Shown here: one piece after another, positions 1 through 8,564 of the stretch | How the letters are laid out: each line of letters starts with the position of its first letter | Position numbering within the stretch: the first letter of the stretch is position 1 | Assembly (NCBI RefSeq): GCF_021730445.1 | Contig: NZ_JADNRM010000022.1 | Span: forward strand, 1-56,276 | Direction of reading: 5' to 3' | Length of the DNA stretch: 56,276 bases | Source: Phocaeicola faecalis | GTDB lineage: Bacteria > Bacteroidota > Bacteroidia > Bacteroidales > Bacteroidaceae | Program-made: the position numbers and the translations under genes | The notes under the pieces: generated by a model | The model's input: the letters and a program-made list of their open reading frames with translations, nothing else | Databases searched by the model: none | Told to the model about the DNA's origin: nothing

Positions 1-148
1 CAGAATTCGGATAAGAATCCTTTCTTTCCGGTTTGAATCTGCGTATTACCTCAAGTCGCATCGTGGGGTAAGGGGATGGTGGCTACATATTGATGTTGTG
101 CTGTTGCTTTTTACTGAAAGCTGCTACTAACGACTCATAAATCTACCC

Positions 149-736
149 TTAATCGTGTATTGGATGATAGTTGCGGATTTTAGGAACATAAGTATATCGG
201 TTAAAGTTCTGCGACATATAAGGCATTTGCACATACGGATCCGGAGAAAGGAAACGGCCTAATATCGGATCATACAATCGAGCATTCATATTAACAAGCC
301 CGAATTGTGTAAGGTGTTCATGCCCTGTATAACCTCTTCCTAAGAATAAAGTCGGCTGCTGTTCATGAGTATATACTGCTTGTGTAACCGGATTCCGTAA
401 ACGTCCCCAAGCATCATAACTCAACTCTTGAACTAATGCACCATTAGCATCCACAATGTGGGTAATACTACCTAAATAATCACGAAGAATATAATATATA
501 CCTTTGGAAGAACCATCTTTTATATATACCGCTCCCGCACCATAAAAATCACTAAACAGATAGAGTTTTTCTTTTGAAGTGGAAGTCTGGTCCAGTTCAT
601 AACAATTGCCCAAATAATAACGGGTCAAAATGTTATTTCCATTCTGTGAAAGATTCATTTTTACCCTGTCATACTCACCATTATAGGTAAATGTCGCCAC
701 TTGGCCAGAAATATCCCAAACAGAGCCATCTGGAGC
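149..736 (-). pseudogene. Rhs/YD-repeat core fragment, truncated at both ends
   Basis: The translation carries the conserved Rhs-repeat-associated core: DYLGSI, YDAWGR, GYTGHE, NMNARLYDP and GRFLSPDP, ending in NRYTY. Rhs proteins are large secreted polymorphic toxins or surface proteins, normally over 1000 residues. Here the recognisable frame starts at about 736 (APDGSVWDISG...) and is closed upstream by an in-frame TAG at 737-739, exactly where the similarity stops. At the other end the usual continuation of the core after NRYTY (NNPL..DP) is missing and an unrelated 14-residue tail leads to a stop at 149. The first possible start inside the frame is a GTG at 700. I read it as a remnant cut by the neighbouring accessory DNA; expression as a short protein is possible but unlikely. 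Confidence 0.8.
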
Positions 737-765
737 CTATAAAAGTGCTTTTGAGGGGATGCAAA

Positions 766-799
766 AATGGCGACCATTAGATTCAATATGATCGCCATT
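766..799 (-). terminator. Intrinsic terminator of the accessory operon
   Basis: An 8-bp perfect stem (AATGGCGA / TCGCCATT) is followed on the minus strand by a short T-run. It lies just downstream of the last gene of the minus-strand operon (stop at 821) and 30 bp before the Rhs remnant begins. Confidence 0.6.
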
Positions 800-820
800 A
801 AGATTGAGTAATAACATTGT

Positions 821-1843
821 CTATATAATTTCTCTCTGTTTTGTCTGCCACTCTCTATGTGCGATAATAACATCTTGTCGTTCTTTTTCGAGTAGTGCTT
901 CGGTTTCGGGAGTGTAGCCGAGGAACTCAATACAGCCTCCATTATAGCCTGTAAGTTTGCAGCGGATACCTGCTTTCTCCAATTTATCCATTCGTTTCTG
1001 TGCGGTCTTGGCACTTGAATAAGATAATGGCCAAAAGTATTTGTCGCCACTATGTCCGTAGGAGTCTTCACCGAGAACCATTTTGCCTTGTAATCGCTGG
1101 CTATTGTGGAAACTGAAGTAGGCACCTCCTAATGCTTGGCGTATAGCCTTGTGTGTAGCACCTTCGGGGTGCTTGAATACATCGGGTTTCTTACCCTTGC
1201 AATCCAATTTTGGCAGTTCTACCTTGTATGGTTTCTTGTAGGTGCCGACTCCCAATGTAAGGTAGAAGTTTGTGCAGAAGTAATCTGTCATAGGATCGCT
1301 GTCATCGAAGTTATACGACATCACAAAGTCGCAGACATTCTTCATTACCTCTTTGGCTCTGTCGGTGAGTGTCTGATCTCCATCAATGTTATAGTGATTT
1401 ACATCGTGGTGGAACACTACGCCCTTATCCTTCTTGAATGCCTCGAAGTCTGCTTTGATAAGGTAGATATGGATAGAGTTATAGTGATGCCTTGATACAG
1501 AGAACTTGTATTTTGGATAGGTCTCCTTTATCCAGTTACGCACTAATTCCACAATCTCAGGAGTGTGCTGTCCTTGGTAGTTGCGACCTTTCCAACGATA
1601 CTCGTTATATACGAAGTCGGTATACTCTTTTGCCGATGCTCCTGCATAGTCATTCTCATAGCCTGAAGCATTTGCTGATATGGTGGTATCGTTCTTCCAT
1701 ATCTCATGGAGTCGTTCAAACTCCACATTTATCTGCTGCATCACTTCTGTACTACCACCTTTATCGGGGTGGTTCTCCAATGCCAAGCGGCGGTACTCCT
1801 TCTTGAGTTCCGCCAATGAATGTATATTCTTAAAGTAAGCCAT
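821..1843 (-). CDS. J-domain protein of mobile-element type
   Basis: 340 residues if started at the ATG at 1843; an upstream in-frame ATG at 1918 would overlap the preceding gene, and 1843 sits 11 nt after that gene's stop, so 1843 is preferred. Residues 5-50 form a DnaJ-like J domain with the HPD motif at 25-27, which in known J proteins stimulates the ATPase of DnaK. The middle (about 95-215) has a repeated KFSV.../HHDVNHY/TDYF pattern that resembles the large-polyvalent-protein-associated domains found in Bacteroides conjugative elements. No glycine-rich or zinc region of a true DnaJ is present. Last gene of the operon. A role in recruiting host DnaK to element proteins is inference only. 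Confidence 0.8.
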   Translation of the reverse strand: MAYFKNIHSLAELKKEYRRLALENHPDKGGSTEVMQQINVEFERLHEIWKNDTTISANASGYENDYAGASAKEYTDFVYNEYRWKGRNYQGQHTPEIVELVRNWIKETYPKYKFSVSRHHYNSIHIYLIKADFEAFKKDKGVVFHHDVNHYNIDGDQTLTDRAKEVMKNVCDFVMSYNFDDSDPMTDYFCTNFYLTLGVGTYKKPYKVELPKLDCKGKKPDVFKHPEGATHKAIRQALGGAYFSFHNSQRLQGKMVLGEDSYGHSGDKYFWPLSYSSAKTAQKRMDKLEKAGIRCKLTGYNGGCIEFLGYTPETEALLEKERQDVIIAHREWQTKQREII

Positions 1844-1854
1844 AGTAGTAGATG

Positions 1855-2064
1855 TTAGTAGGTTAATACCATTGTGAAATACTCCATACACTCGGCCTCG
1901 ATGCCGAGACCACTGCAAGAGAGTTCAATGTCACTCTCTTGCAGGTCGTTTACCTCTTGCAGTTCTCTGAGGTGGCGTATCTCGTCATTCAGATACTCCT
2001 TTGCAGTTGCTTCATCGCAGTTACACGAGCCACATATTCTTTCAATGATTTCATTCTCAGCCAT
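1855..2064 (-). CDS. Small acidic accessory protein, 69 aa
   Basis: A 69-residue, strongly acidic protein with a CGSCNC cluster near residue 11 and a helical stretch (ATAKEYLNDEIRHLREL) that resembles a UBA-like fold by eye. It lies between the zinc-ribbon protein (stop 2076) and the J-domain protein (start 1843) with 11-nt gaps on both sides, so it is almost certainly co-translated with them. Proteins of this size and composition are common in Bacteroides conjugative elements; I do not know a function. Confidence 0.65.
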   Translation of the reverse strand: MAENEIIERICGSCNCDEATAKEYLNDEIRHLRELQEVNDLQESDIELSCSGLGIEAECMEYFTMVLTY

Positions 2065-2075
2065 AGCAGTAAGTA

Positions 2076-2699
2076 TTAAGATTGTGATTTGTAATAGAGT
2101 CCTCTTTGGGTGTCATAGTCCTGACCATTCCACCACTCATTACACGCATCTATGAAGGATTGTGAACCATCTTCCGATGAGTAGTCAGCCTCGTGCAAGC
2201 CGGTGATGCTCTCCAGTGTAATGAAGTCAAGGTCTTTCCACCAATTCTCCATTCTTTGCTTATACTCGCTCAGTGTGCAGAAGTTTTGGTTTTCTGCACA
2301 TTGGCAACACCATTTGCAGTCGGTGTCGTCATCATCTACATCACTGAGATATTCTGCATTGTTGGCATCTACCCAGGCTTGAATCTCTATCTGTCTGGAG
2401 CCACAGCTATCACATACAAGAATGTCATCATCGTGTGGTTCCTCTCTTGTAGCCTTGCCGTCATAGAGTGCCACAGCACGATTGACAAGCAGTTCGCGGT
2501 TGTTGTCCGAGAGTTCGGCATAGAATCGTTCTGCCGCTCCGAGTATTGATTTGCTTGCAAGGGAGTTCCACTTCTCCCAGAAGTGCTTATAAGCACCTCC
2601 GAAGGTAATCTTGCACTCTTCCTCGCTCCAAGCATTCCACATATAGTAGTGGAAACTCGATACTGCATTTACAGGGTCTAATCTCATAGTCGTAATCAT
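2076..2699 (-). CDS. Zinc-ribbon-like accessory protein, 207 aa
   Basis: 207 residues with two cysteine pairs, CDSCGS near residue 107 and CKWCCQC near 140, arranged like a zinc ribbon with an acidic insert (DVDDDDTD) between them. The C-terminal part is rich in Trp and acidic residues. The start codon overlaps the stop of the upstream gene (TAATG, 2697-2701), implying translational coupling. ATG 2687 is an alternative start. I recognise no named family; metal binding is inferred from the cysteine spacing. Confidence 0.7.
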   Translation of the reverse strand: MITTMRLDPVNAVSSFHYYMWNAWSEEECKITFGGAYKHFWEKWNSLASKSILGAAERFYAELSDNNRELLVNRAVALYDGKATREEPHDDDILVCDSCGSRQIEIQAWVDANNAEYLSDVDDDDTDCKWCCQCAENQNFCTLSEYKQRMENWWKDLDFITLESITGLHEADYSSEDGSQSFIDACNEWWNGQDYDTQRGLYYKSQS

Positions 2700-3280
2700 T
2701 AAGCGTTATTATCTCTGTTCTCTTCCAACTGTTGCCATATGGCATCGTATATCTCATATAGCCAGTCGATGTTCTTTGCTCCGAGTTCAAAGGGTGTGGA
2801 ACAAGTCACCTCATTGTTGCCAATCTTGTCGTGAGCAATTACCGTCATGCTATTGTCCGTTACCTTGACACCCATTACTTTGCACTCGTATGGGTCTCCG
2901 TCCCAATTGAACCATATTACCCAAACAGGATCATCCTGTTCTTCGGGAAAGGTTATTTCTGTCAGCCCGTGCGAGTAGAGCAACTGCCTTATGGCATCAA
3001 TGATGTCCTTACGGAGTGTCTCTATTCTATCGGAGAAATCCATCTTCAGACGCTTCGGCTTTTGCTTCTTCTCCAACTCTGTGTAGGATAGAATCTGCAT
3101 ATCGGGGTGAACATCGAACTCCCAATCCACCTCATCATCATCGAGTGTAGTATGGATATCTCCACCCAGAACCAGCCCGCAATCTCTTGTTACCATTGTG
3201 CGTGCTTCATTGCGGTCATCTGCCGCTACGGTGTAAGTCCCCTCGAAGAGGTATCTTACCTTTACTTCAATCTTTTTCAT
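2699..3280 (-). CDS. Unknown acidic accessory protein, 193 aa
   Basis: 193 residues. The first 65 form a beta-rich segment (MKKIEVKVRYLFEGTYTV) followed by an acidic stretch (LDDDEVDWEFDVHPD); residues 80-185 look like a second domain with alternating helices and strands and a conserved-looking VWVIWFNWDGDPYEC segment. No signal peptide or membrane segment. Its stop overlaps the start of the zinc-ribbon gene. Function unknown; membership in the operon is clear. Confidence 0.65.
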   Translation of the reverse strand: MKKIEVKVRYLFEGTYTVAADDRNEARTMVTRDCGLVLGGDIHTTLDDDEVDWEFDVHPDMQILSYTELEKKQKPKRLKMDFSDRIETLRKDIIDAIRQLLYSHGLTEITFPEEQDDPVWVIWFNWDGDPYECKVMGVKVTDNSMTVIAHDKIGNNEVTCSTPFELGAKNIDWLYEIYDAIWQQLEENRDNNA

Positions 3281-3309
3281 ACATTGATGTTTTTATGGTT
3301 AATACTGAT

Positions 3310-4254
3310 TTAGCTTGCCGGAACAATGCTTACCTGCTTACCAAAGAAGGAGTCGCATACGCCATAGACATGCTTGATGGAGCAGTCATACTCGGAGCGT
3401 TCATTGTCAAGTCGCAGGCGGAAGCCATAGCCATCCTTGCGAGCCTTATCCAATCGGATTCTGACATCGTTTTTGAGTTCCATCTCTATCAGACTGCCAC
3501 CGCCATACATCGAGCTGAATAGGCCGCAGGTGTTACCTTTTGGGATAATGACCTCTTTTATTTTGAAGTCGGCATCGTAGAGGTCGCGGAGGTTTACAAG
3601 ACCTATGTAGGTAAGCAGGTTGGCACCACAGCAGGAGTTCTCCAATTCTTGGCAGAAATCCTCGTAGGATACCTGCTCCTTGCCGTCACGATACTTCTTG
3701 TTCGGGAACCTACCATATACGGTATAGCCTTTCTCCGTCAATGCCTTCTTCACCTTTGCAGGGTTGAGGCGAAGGGTATCTATCATATCTCCGAAGTAAC
3801 TCTCCTTGTAGCGGAAGCCACCTTGCGACTCCAACCAGCAGGAGTTGATGCAGTCGTAGTTGGATAGCATCTCCACCCGTATAGGAATATCTCTGGTATT
3901 CTTGATAAGGTCGTTTACCGTTGTGGAGTCGTCACGCTCGCGTATCTCGTCCCTTATCTCATCATCGTGTTCCTCAAAGAAGGCTTCTACCTCGTCCTCC
4001 TCAAAGTCGTGGAAGTCGATGCAGTGGCTCTTCAGTCCTTTGATAATCTCTAGTGTTGCCTGCTCCTCGGCATCCTCATACCAATCCTCGACCTTTGACC
4101 ACAGATCTTCGCAACCTTGTTTTTCAAGGCATTTCTGTAATAAGTCTCGGTTCTCATCAAAACTTTCCCGATAGTCCACCCATACGAGGGTATACTTCTC
4201 GTCCATTATGCTTTCTACGAACTCCATAGCGAGTGTTTTCTTTGCTTCGTTCAT
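3310..4254 (-). CDS. Unknown acidic accessory protein, 314 aa
   Basis: 314 residues. Residues 1-110 are extremely acidic and predicted helical (for example HDFEEDEVEAFFEEHDDEI), a composition seen in DNA-mimic antirestriction proteins but not proof of that role. The rest contains YGRFPNKKYRDGKEQVSYED and a glycine-rich SSMYGGGSL segment. No recognised catalytic motif. It is separated from the upstream 95-aa gene by 84 bp that contain a hairpin (4310-4337), the second widest gap inside the operon. Confidence 0.65.
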   Translation of the reverse strand: MNEAKKTLAMEFVESIMDEKYTLVWVDYRESFDENRDLLQKCLEKQGCEDLWSKVEDWYEDAEEQATLEIIKGLKSHCIDFHDFEEDEVEAFFEEHDDEIRDEIRERDDSTTVNDLIKNTRDIPIRVEMLSNYDCINSCWLESQGGFRYKESYFGDMIDTLRLNPAKVKKALTEKGYTVYGRFPNKKYRDGKEQVSYEDFCQELENSCCGANLLTYIGLVNLRDLYDADFKIKEVIIPKGNTCGLFSSMYGGGSLIEMELKNDVRIRLDKARKDGYGFRLRLDNERSEYDCSIKHVYGVCDSFFGKQVSIVPAS

Positions 4255-4338
4255 TTGTCGTTACCTGTGTACGGCAGGATTCTGTTTCCCGTACATATGT
4301 CTATAAATGCGAAGAGCGACCTTGTGGCCGCCCTTCGG

Positions 4339-4626
4339 TTACTCTTTACCGTTGAATATCTCTTCGTATCTCTCTTTCTCCATCTCCGTTTCACCCTTGA
4401 AACTGAAATGTGCCGAATATCGGTATCCTGTTCGAGGATTGCCTCCGAACTTTTGGATAGCCATATCTATCTCCCAATCCACTTCGCCTATGCCAAGTGA
4501 TATGCGGTCATAGTGCAGCAGGTGGTGAGCCAGTCGCAGTGCAGAGTCGGTCTTTCTTTCGTGCCTCAGATGGTCGAAGGCTCGTATCGCTATTTCTCTG
4601 TTGGGTACCTTGATTGTCGTTTCCAT
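4339..4626 (-). CDS. Unknown small accessory protein, 95 aa
   Basis: 95 residues, mixed charge, starting METTIKVPNREIAIRAF. No signal peptide, membrane segment or recognised motif. The start lies 12 nt after the stop of the upstream 104-aa gene, which fits tight operon spacing. Function unknown. Confidence 0.6.
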   Translation of the reverse strand: METTIKVPNREIAIRAFDHLRHERKTDSALRLAHHLLHYDRISLGIGEVDWEIDMAIQKFGGNPRTGYRYSAHFSFKGETEMEKERYEEIFNGKE

Positions 4627-4638
4627 ATTCTTTGATGG

Positions 4639-4953
4639 TTAGTTGAATACTCTCTCATCATTCTCTTTATCCCTTGCTGCAAGCATACAGAACGGCATAT
4701 CCAGTATGCGGTGTGAGAAGCACATATCGGAGTTATAGTCCGTGCGTTGCCACAGCGTGAACCTCTCATCGGCAAACGACCATCGGAAATATCCCGACAG
4801 TGAGCCGAACTGAGGGTTTACATTCCTTGCTATGAGATACCTGTTCACATCCATAATGTGCTTTGCAATGAGTATGATGTTGAGTATCTCCACAAATGCC
4901 AACTGCGAGTATGGGTCAATCGGCATTACCGGTCCTTTGAAACTGATTTCCAT
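4639..4953 (-). CDS. Unknown small accessory protein, 104 aa
   Basis: 104 residues, beginning MEISFKGPVMPIDPYSQ, with a moderately hydrophobic helix (LAFVEILNIILIAKHIM) that is too short and too charged to be a confident membrane segment. It lies 12 nt downstream of the ArdA-like gene. Function unknown. Confidence 0.6.
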   Translation of the reverse strand: MEISFKGPVMPIDPYSQLAFVEILNIILIAKHIMDVNRYLIARNVNPQFGSLSGYFRWSFADERFTLWQRTDYNSDMCFSHRILDMPFCMLAARDKENDERVFN

Positions 4954-4965
4954 ATATCCTTTATT

Positions 4966-5469
4966 TTAGTTATAGTTATCATCGAATATCTCATACTGAA
5001 GAGGAAGCATATCGCAGAAGTTACCCGATATGCCCGTATATACCAAAGCATCATCGGCGATGTCGGCAAGTTCCTCTTCTGTCTCCTGTATGGAGTTACC
5101 GTATATATCCTGATAGTGCGATACCATCATATGCGGATCATCTGAGGTTATGTCATATCCGAAGTGTTCGCTCCAAGTGACGAAATACTCCCTTTCGTTC
5201 TCGTCGAGCCTTTCCATGGCATCGCGTATCTCGAAGAAGTTGGGACATATCCACTCTCGGTTTATCAGCCTGTCGGGTATGTTCTCCCACTTGGTATATC
5301 GGTACTCGGGTTCCTCTTCTTCGGGAAAGAGGTCGGAGCAGGCACAGAGAAATTCTCCCATATCGCTGTAGTCGGACATCTGCACCCAGTAGTCCTTGTA
5401 CTCTTTCCCGTCCAAGATGTGCTGTGTGGTTACGGCAACCTCGGCATTGCTTAAATCCATATTTTCCAT
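4966..5469 (-). CDS. ardA: ArdA-type antirestriction protein
   Basis: 167 residues, very rich in Asp and Glu, close to the usual ArdA length. The ArdA pattern is visible: W-V-Q-M-S-D-Y-S-D then an EFLCACSDLFPEEEEPEY segment, WENIPD, an ICPNFFEIRDAMERLDE block and a C-terminal acidic helix. ArdA proteins mimic bent B-form DNA and occupy type I restriction enzymes, protecting incoming element DNA. The alternative ATG at 5460 would lose three residues. It follows the methylase-helicase by 11 nt, so both are probably made from one transcript. Identification rests on pattern recognition of the family rather than an alignment. Confidence 0.78.
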   Translation of the reverse strand: MENMDLSNAEVAVTTQHILDGKEYKDYWVQMSDYSDMGEFLCACSDLFPEEEEPEYRYTKWENIPDRLINREWICPNFFEIRDAMERLDENEREYFVTWSEHFGYDITSDDPHMMVSHYQDIYGNSIQETEEELADIADDALVYTGISGNFCDMLPLQYEIFDDNYN

Positions 5470-5480
5470 AGACTTTCTGT

Positions 5481-8400
5481 TTAACTTGTTACTCGCTGGC
5501 TTCCCCAGCTGATATGTATCTTACCCTCGCTGTCGGTTGAGCGTATCAGCAGGCTGTCGATGACCGACATGGTGATGTCGAACTCCTCGAAGATCTCCGA
5601 TTGTTCCTTCACTTCGCCTGTCTTGATGAACTCGTTGAGACGCTCCTTGGTGAGTACCAATGCCATCAGGTTCTGCTCAACAGAATCTTCGTAGGTGACA
5701 TAGTGCACATCTTTCATCTCCTTGGAGTCGAGGCGTATGAAACGGAAGTAGAACTGCTCCATCTTGGGTATATTCCATTGCAGCGACTCCAGTATCACAT
5801 CGTTGCAGGTGGGTATGTTTACCGAGCTGCTCAGGCTCTGCTGCGTGCATATCAGTATGCCGTTGATGGTGGAATCGAACTCCGTCACGATGCTCTGACG
5901 CTTCTTGAACGCCACATCTCCCTTCACGACATATATCGGTCTGTCGGGAAAGCGTTCACGGATATAGCTCTCATAGAGGTCAAAGGCGGCAAGTGTGGTA
6001 CAGCCGATGGCTACCTTGCCAGGTATCTTGCGTATCAATGATTCTATGTATCGTGTCTTGCTCGGATAGTCATCTCCGTAGTATCCCGATATAAGGTGTG
6101 GTACCGAGCAAGCCTTGATAAGCAGCTTGATTTGTCGCATAAGTCTCAGTCCTGCATCCTTTTTCGTATCACCCGTGCTGTTGTAGTAGAGTTCGCATAT
6201 ACGGCAGAACTCCTCGATGATGACACGATAAACTTCATGCTCACCCTTTGAGGGGCTTACGGTATGTGTCCGTATCTTGTATTTCTCGCCTGCAAAGTCT
6301 CGGAACTTACGGGTGATGATGGTCTTGCCTATGAGGTCGAAGAGTTCATCCTTGTTATAGACATCCTGATTCTGCTTCTCAATGCCGAATACCGTTGCCT
6401 TACCCGGACAGTGGCAGGTTCGGAACAGTACATGACCTCTGAACGCTGGGAAAGGCTCACCGCAGTGGAGATTTCGTTCACACTCTATCTCCTTATCTCG
6501 ATTCTCGTGATAGATGCTACTGCACCAGCAGGTCATATTGACCGAGTTGTTATAGAGCAACTCAAACTGACTGTATAGCTCTGCGATATTGTTACGGGTG
6601 GTTGTTCCCGTATCGAGAATCTTGTATTTGAGCCTGCGGAACACTGCCAGGATATGCTTTGTACGTTGTGATGATGGGTTGGTAATCTCATCCGACTCAT
6701 CAAATACAAGGCATAGTTTCCTTGACGATAGTTTCACAAACCGCATAAGGTCACGTTTGAGCTTGCCGACCATAGAGGTGGATAGCAACAAGAAGATACC
6801 TCTCGGCACATCTTCAAGATCCTTGTATGTGCGTATCACTCTGTATCGCTCCTTGTTGATGGCGAGGAACGGAGTCCAGGTCATATTGGTGGCAATGGCA
6901 GGGGCAAGTATCACCACATTGCGTACCTTACCATATTTGAGCAGATACTTGGCTCTGTGATATACTGCCGCTGTCTTGCCTGAGCCTTGCTGCCAGTTGA
7001 GCAGAGCATATCGCTTCTGAAGCACAAGGTTCAGATCGTGTTTCTGCAACTGCGTGAACTCGCATACCTCACCATCCTTGTTTACGAAGGTGGCATTGTC
7101 AAGATACTCGGCAAGGGCATCGTCTGTTTCCATATCTGAGAAGGGTTGATTCTGTATATCATAGAGCCACTGCTTACGGCGGATAAGCCTCTTGGCTATG
7201 CGTATCTGTCGCATATTCTCTTCGGTCGCTATTTCGGGCAAAGGGAGAGTGCTGCTATCCAATATGAGGTCATTGATGCTTGTCGCCTTATGTTCCACCT
7301 TGTCAAGCAGTCGTGGTGCATACTGCTTGAGTTTGAAACCGTAGGAGGTCTTTACCAATGCCACCTCCTTGCGTGGCACGACATTCTGCGAGGTGATATA
7401 CTTGCGTATGGTGGCCAGCACTTTGGCGGTGGTCAGCTTCTTGCGTTCCCACTCCTTCATCTGCTCGTTGGTGGCATTCTCAGGTGGCTTCTGGTTACGG
7501 AACTTGGTAACAAGTGCCGCAGCCTTGTCGATATGCTTGTTGAGTTTCTCGTGAGCTTTCAACTCATACATATACTTGGCGAGCTTGTACTCGAAGTGTT
7601 CCAACTCCTCCTTGTCTATGCGGTTGGTCTCTCGCATAAGGTCAAGACGCAGGCGGTGCTTCATATCGCGGGCGCTCTTCACACGCTCTTTGAGTTCTAC
7701 CATAGAGACAAACTCCTCGGCATTGTAGGGATTCATCTCGATATGCTGTGAACGACGCAGGAAGACCATTATCTTGGTGTTGAAGTTATCTACACCTACC
7801 GATGAGAAGGCATGAGGTGCTAACCTTGTCTGTCCGATGAAGGAGAAGTCCTCGTTTACTCTTCCTACACGGCTCTTCTCCCAGAACTCATTTTGCATAA
7901 AGGAGGCTGGAACGATGATCATCAGGAAGCCTGCGGGATTGAGCAGATGATAGGCTTTGTCGATGTAATACTCCTGTGATAGTCGGAAGTCGAACTTCAG
8001 ATTGAACGGAGGATTACCGATGATGGCATCAAAGCGTTGCTCGGAGTGGTACTGCTGTATGTCGCACTTCTCGATATGTGCATCGGGATAGAGATACCTC
8101 GCCACTGCCACAGCCTTGCTGTCTATGTCAAAGCCGTAGGCGTTGTGTTGGTTCGGCAGATGGTTGAAGAAGTTACCCATACCGCAACACATATCGAGAA
8201 TCATCTCCGATGATGTGGGAGAGAGTACATCTACCATATCCCGACATACCTCGTGCGGTGTGAAGAACTGTCCCATCTCGAACTCCTTCTTTGCCTCGGC
8301 ATACTCGTAGTAGCTGGCGAAGTCCGACTGCTTGAGGTTGTGCAGTCCTCCGATGCCTGTATAGCAGTTGTATATACTCTCCGCAGGAATCATATCCTTA

Positions 8401-8483
8401 CCGGAGTTGATGGCAAAGAGAATCTTCTCGTTGATCTCTGCACGCTTGTTCTGCGGTATCTGTTGTGGTATGATGGCATACAT
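5481..8483 (-). CDS. N6-adenine DNA methylase fused to SNF2-type helicase
   Basis: 1000 residues from the ATG at 8483; an in-frame ATG at 8531 would put the start inside an intergenic hairpin (8516-8546), so 8483 is preferred. The N-terminal third is an N6-adenine methyltransferase: GQFFTPHEV near residue 71, SAM-binding motif DMCCGMG at 97-103 and catalytic NPPF at 157-160. A coiled region follows. The C-terminal half is a superfamily-2 helicase: Walker A GSGKT at 500-504, DESD box at 595-598, SNF2-like TGTTTRNN near 625 and a late QFYFRFIR motif. Between the two helicase lobes is a cysteine-rich insert (652-692). No nuclease or specificity subunit is apparent. Known relatives sit in Bacteroides conjugative elements; a role in modifying or remodelling element DNA is inferred. 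Confidence 0.85.
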   Translation of the reverse strand: MYAIIPQQIPQNKRAEINEKILFAINSGKDMIPAESIYNCYTGIGGLHNLKQSDFASYYEYAEAKKEFEMGQFFTPHEVCRDMVDVLSPTSSEMILDMCCGMGNFFNHLPNQHNAYGFDIDSKAVAVARYLYPDAHIEKCDIQQYHSEQRFDAIIGNPPFNLKFDFRLSQEYYIDKAYHLLNPAGFLMIIVPASFMQNEFWEKSRVGRVNEDFSFIGQTRLAPHAFSSVGVDNFNTKIMVFLRRSQHIEMNPYNAEEFVSMVELKERVKSARDMKHRLRLDLMRETNRIDKEELEHFEYKLAKYMYELKAHEKLNKHIDKAAALVTKFRNQKPPENATNEQMKEWERKKLTTAKVLATIRKYITSQNVVPRKEVALVKTSYGFKLKQYAPRLLDKVEHKATSINDLILDSSTLPLPEIATEENMRQIRIAKRLIRRKQWLYDIQNQPFSDMETDDALAEYLDNATFVNKDGEVCEFTQLQKHDLNLVLQKRYALLNWQQGSGKTAAVYHRAKYLLKYGKVRNVVILAPAIATNMTWTPFLAINKERYRVIRTYKDLEDVPRGIFLLLSTSMVGKLKRDLMRFVKLSSRKLCLVFDESDEITNPSSQRTKHILAVFRRLKYKILDTGTTTRNNIAELYSQFELLYNNSVNMTCWCSSIYHENRDKEIECERNLHCGEPFPAFRGHVLFRTCHCPGKATVFGIEKQNQDVYNKDELFDLIGKTIITRKFRDFAGEKYKIRTHTVSPSKGEHEVYRVIIEEFCRICELYYNSTGDTKKDAGLRLMRQIKLLIKACSVPHLISGYYGDDYPSKTRYIESLIRKIPGKVAIGCTTLAAFDLYESYIRERFPDRPIYVVKGDVAFKKRQSIVTEFDSTINGILICTQQSLSSSVNIPTCNDVILESLQWNIPKMEQFYFRFIRLDSKEMKDVHYVTYEDSVEQNLMALVLTKERLNEFIKTGEVKEQSEIFEEFDITMSVIDSLLIRSTDSEGKIHISWGSQRVTS

Positions 8484-8515
8484 AGCTGTAGTGATTAGAG
8501 TGGGTAATAACGAAA

Positions 8516-8546
8516 GACACCCCGCAAGCATAGCCTACGGAGTGTC
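8516..8546 (-). other. Intercistronic hairpin
   Basis: Eight-bp arms with one mismatch (GACACTCC / GGGGTGTC on the minus strand) enclose 15 nt between the DUF4942 gene and the methylase-helicase. It may be an mRNA processing or stability element; no T-run follows. Confidence 0.4.
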
Positions 8547-8564
8547 ATACATATCGTGTTGTCA

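Noticed and set aside
1844..1918. 25-codon N-terminal extension of the J-domain protein
   Set aside because: It overlaps the upstream 69-aa gene and precedes the J domain with an unrelated sequence.
8484..8531. Longer start of the methylase-helicase (MLAGCLSLLP...)
   Set aside because: The extension lies within an intergenic hairpin and reads like an accidental hydrophobic leader; the Met at 8483 fits the family start and operon spacing.
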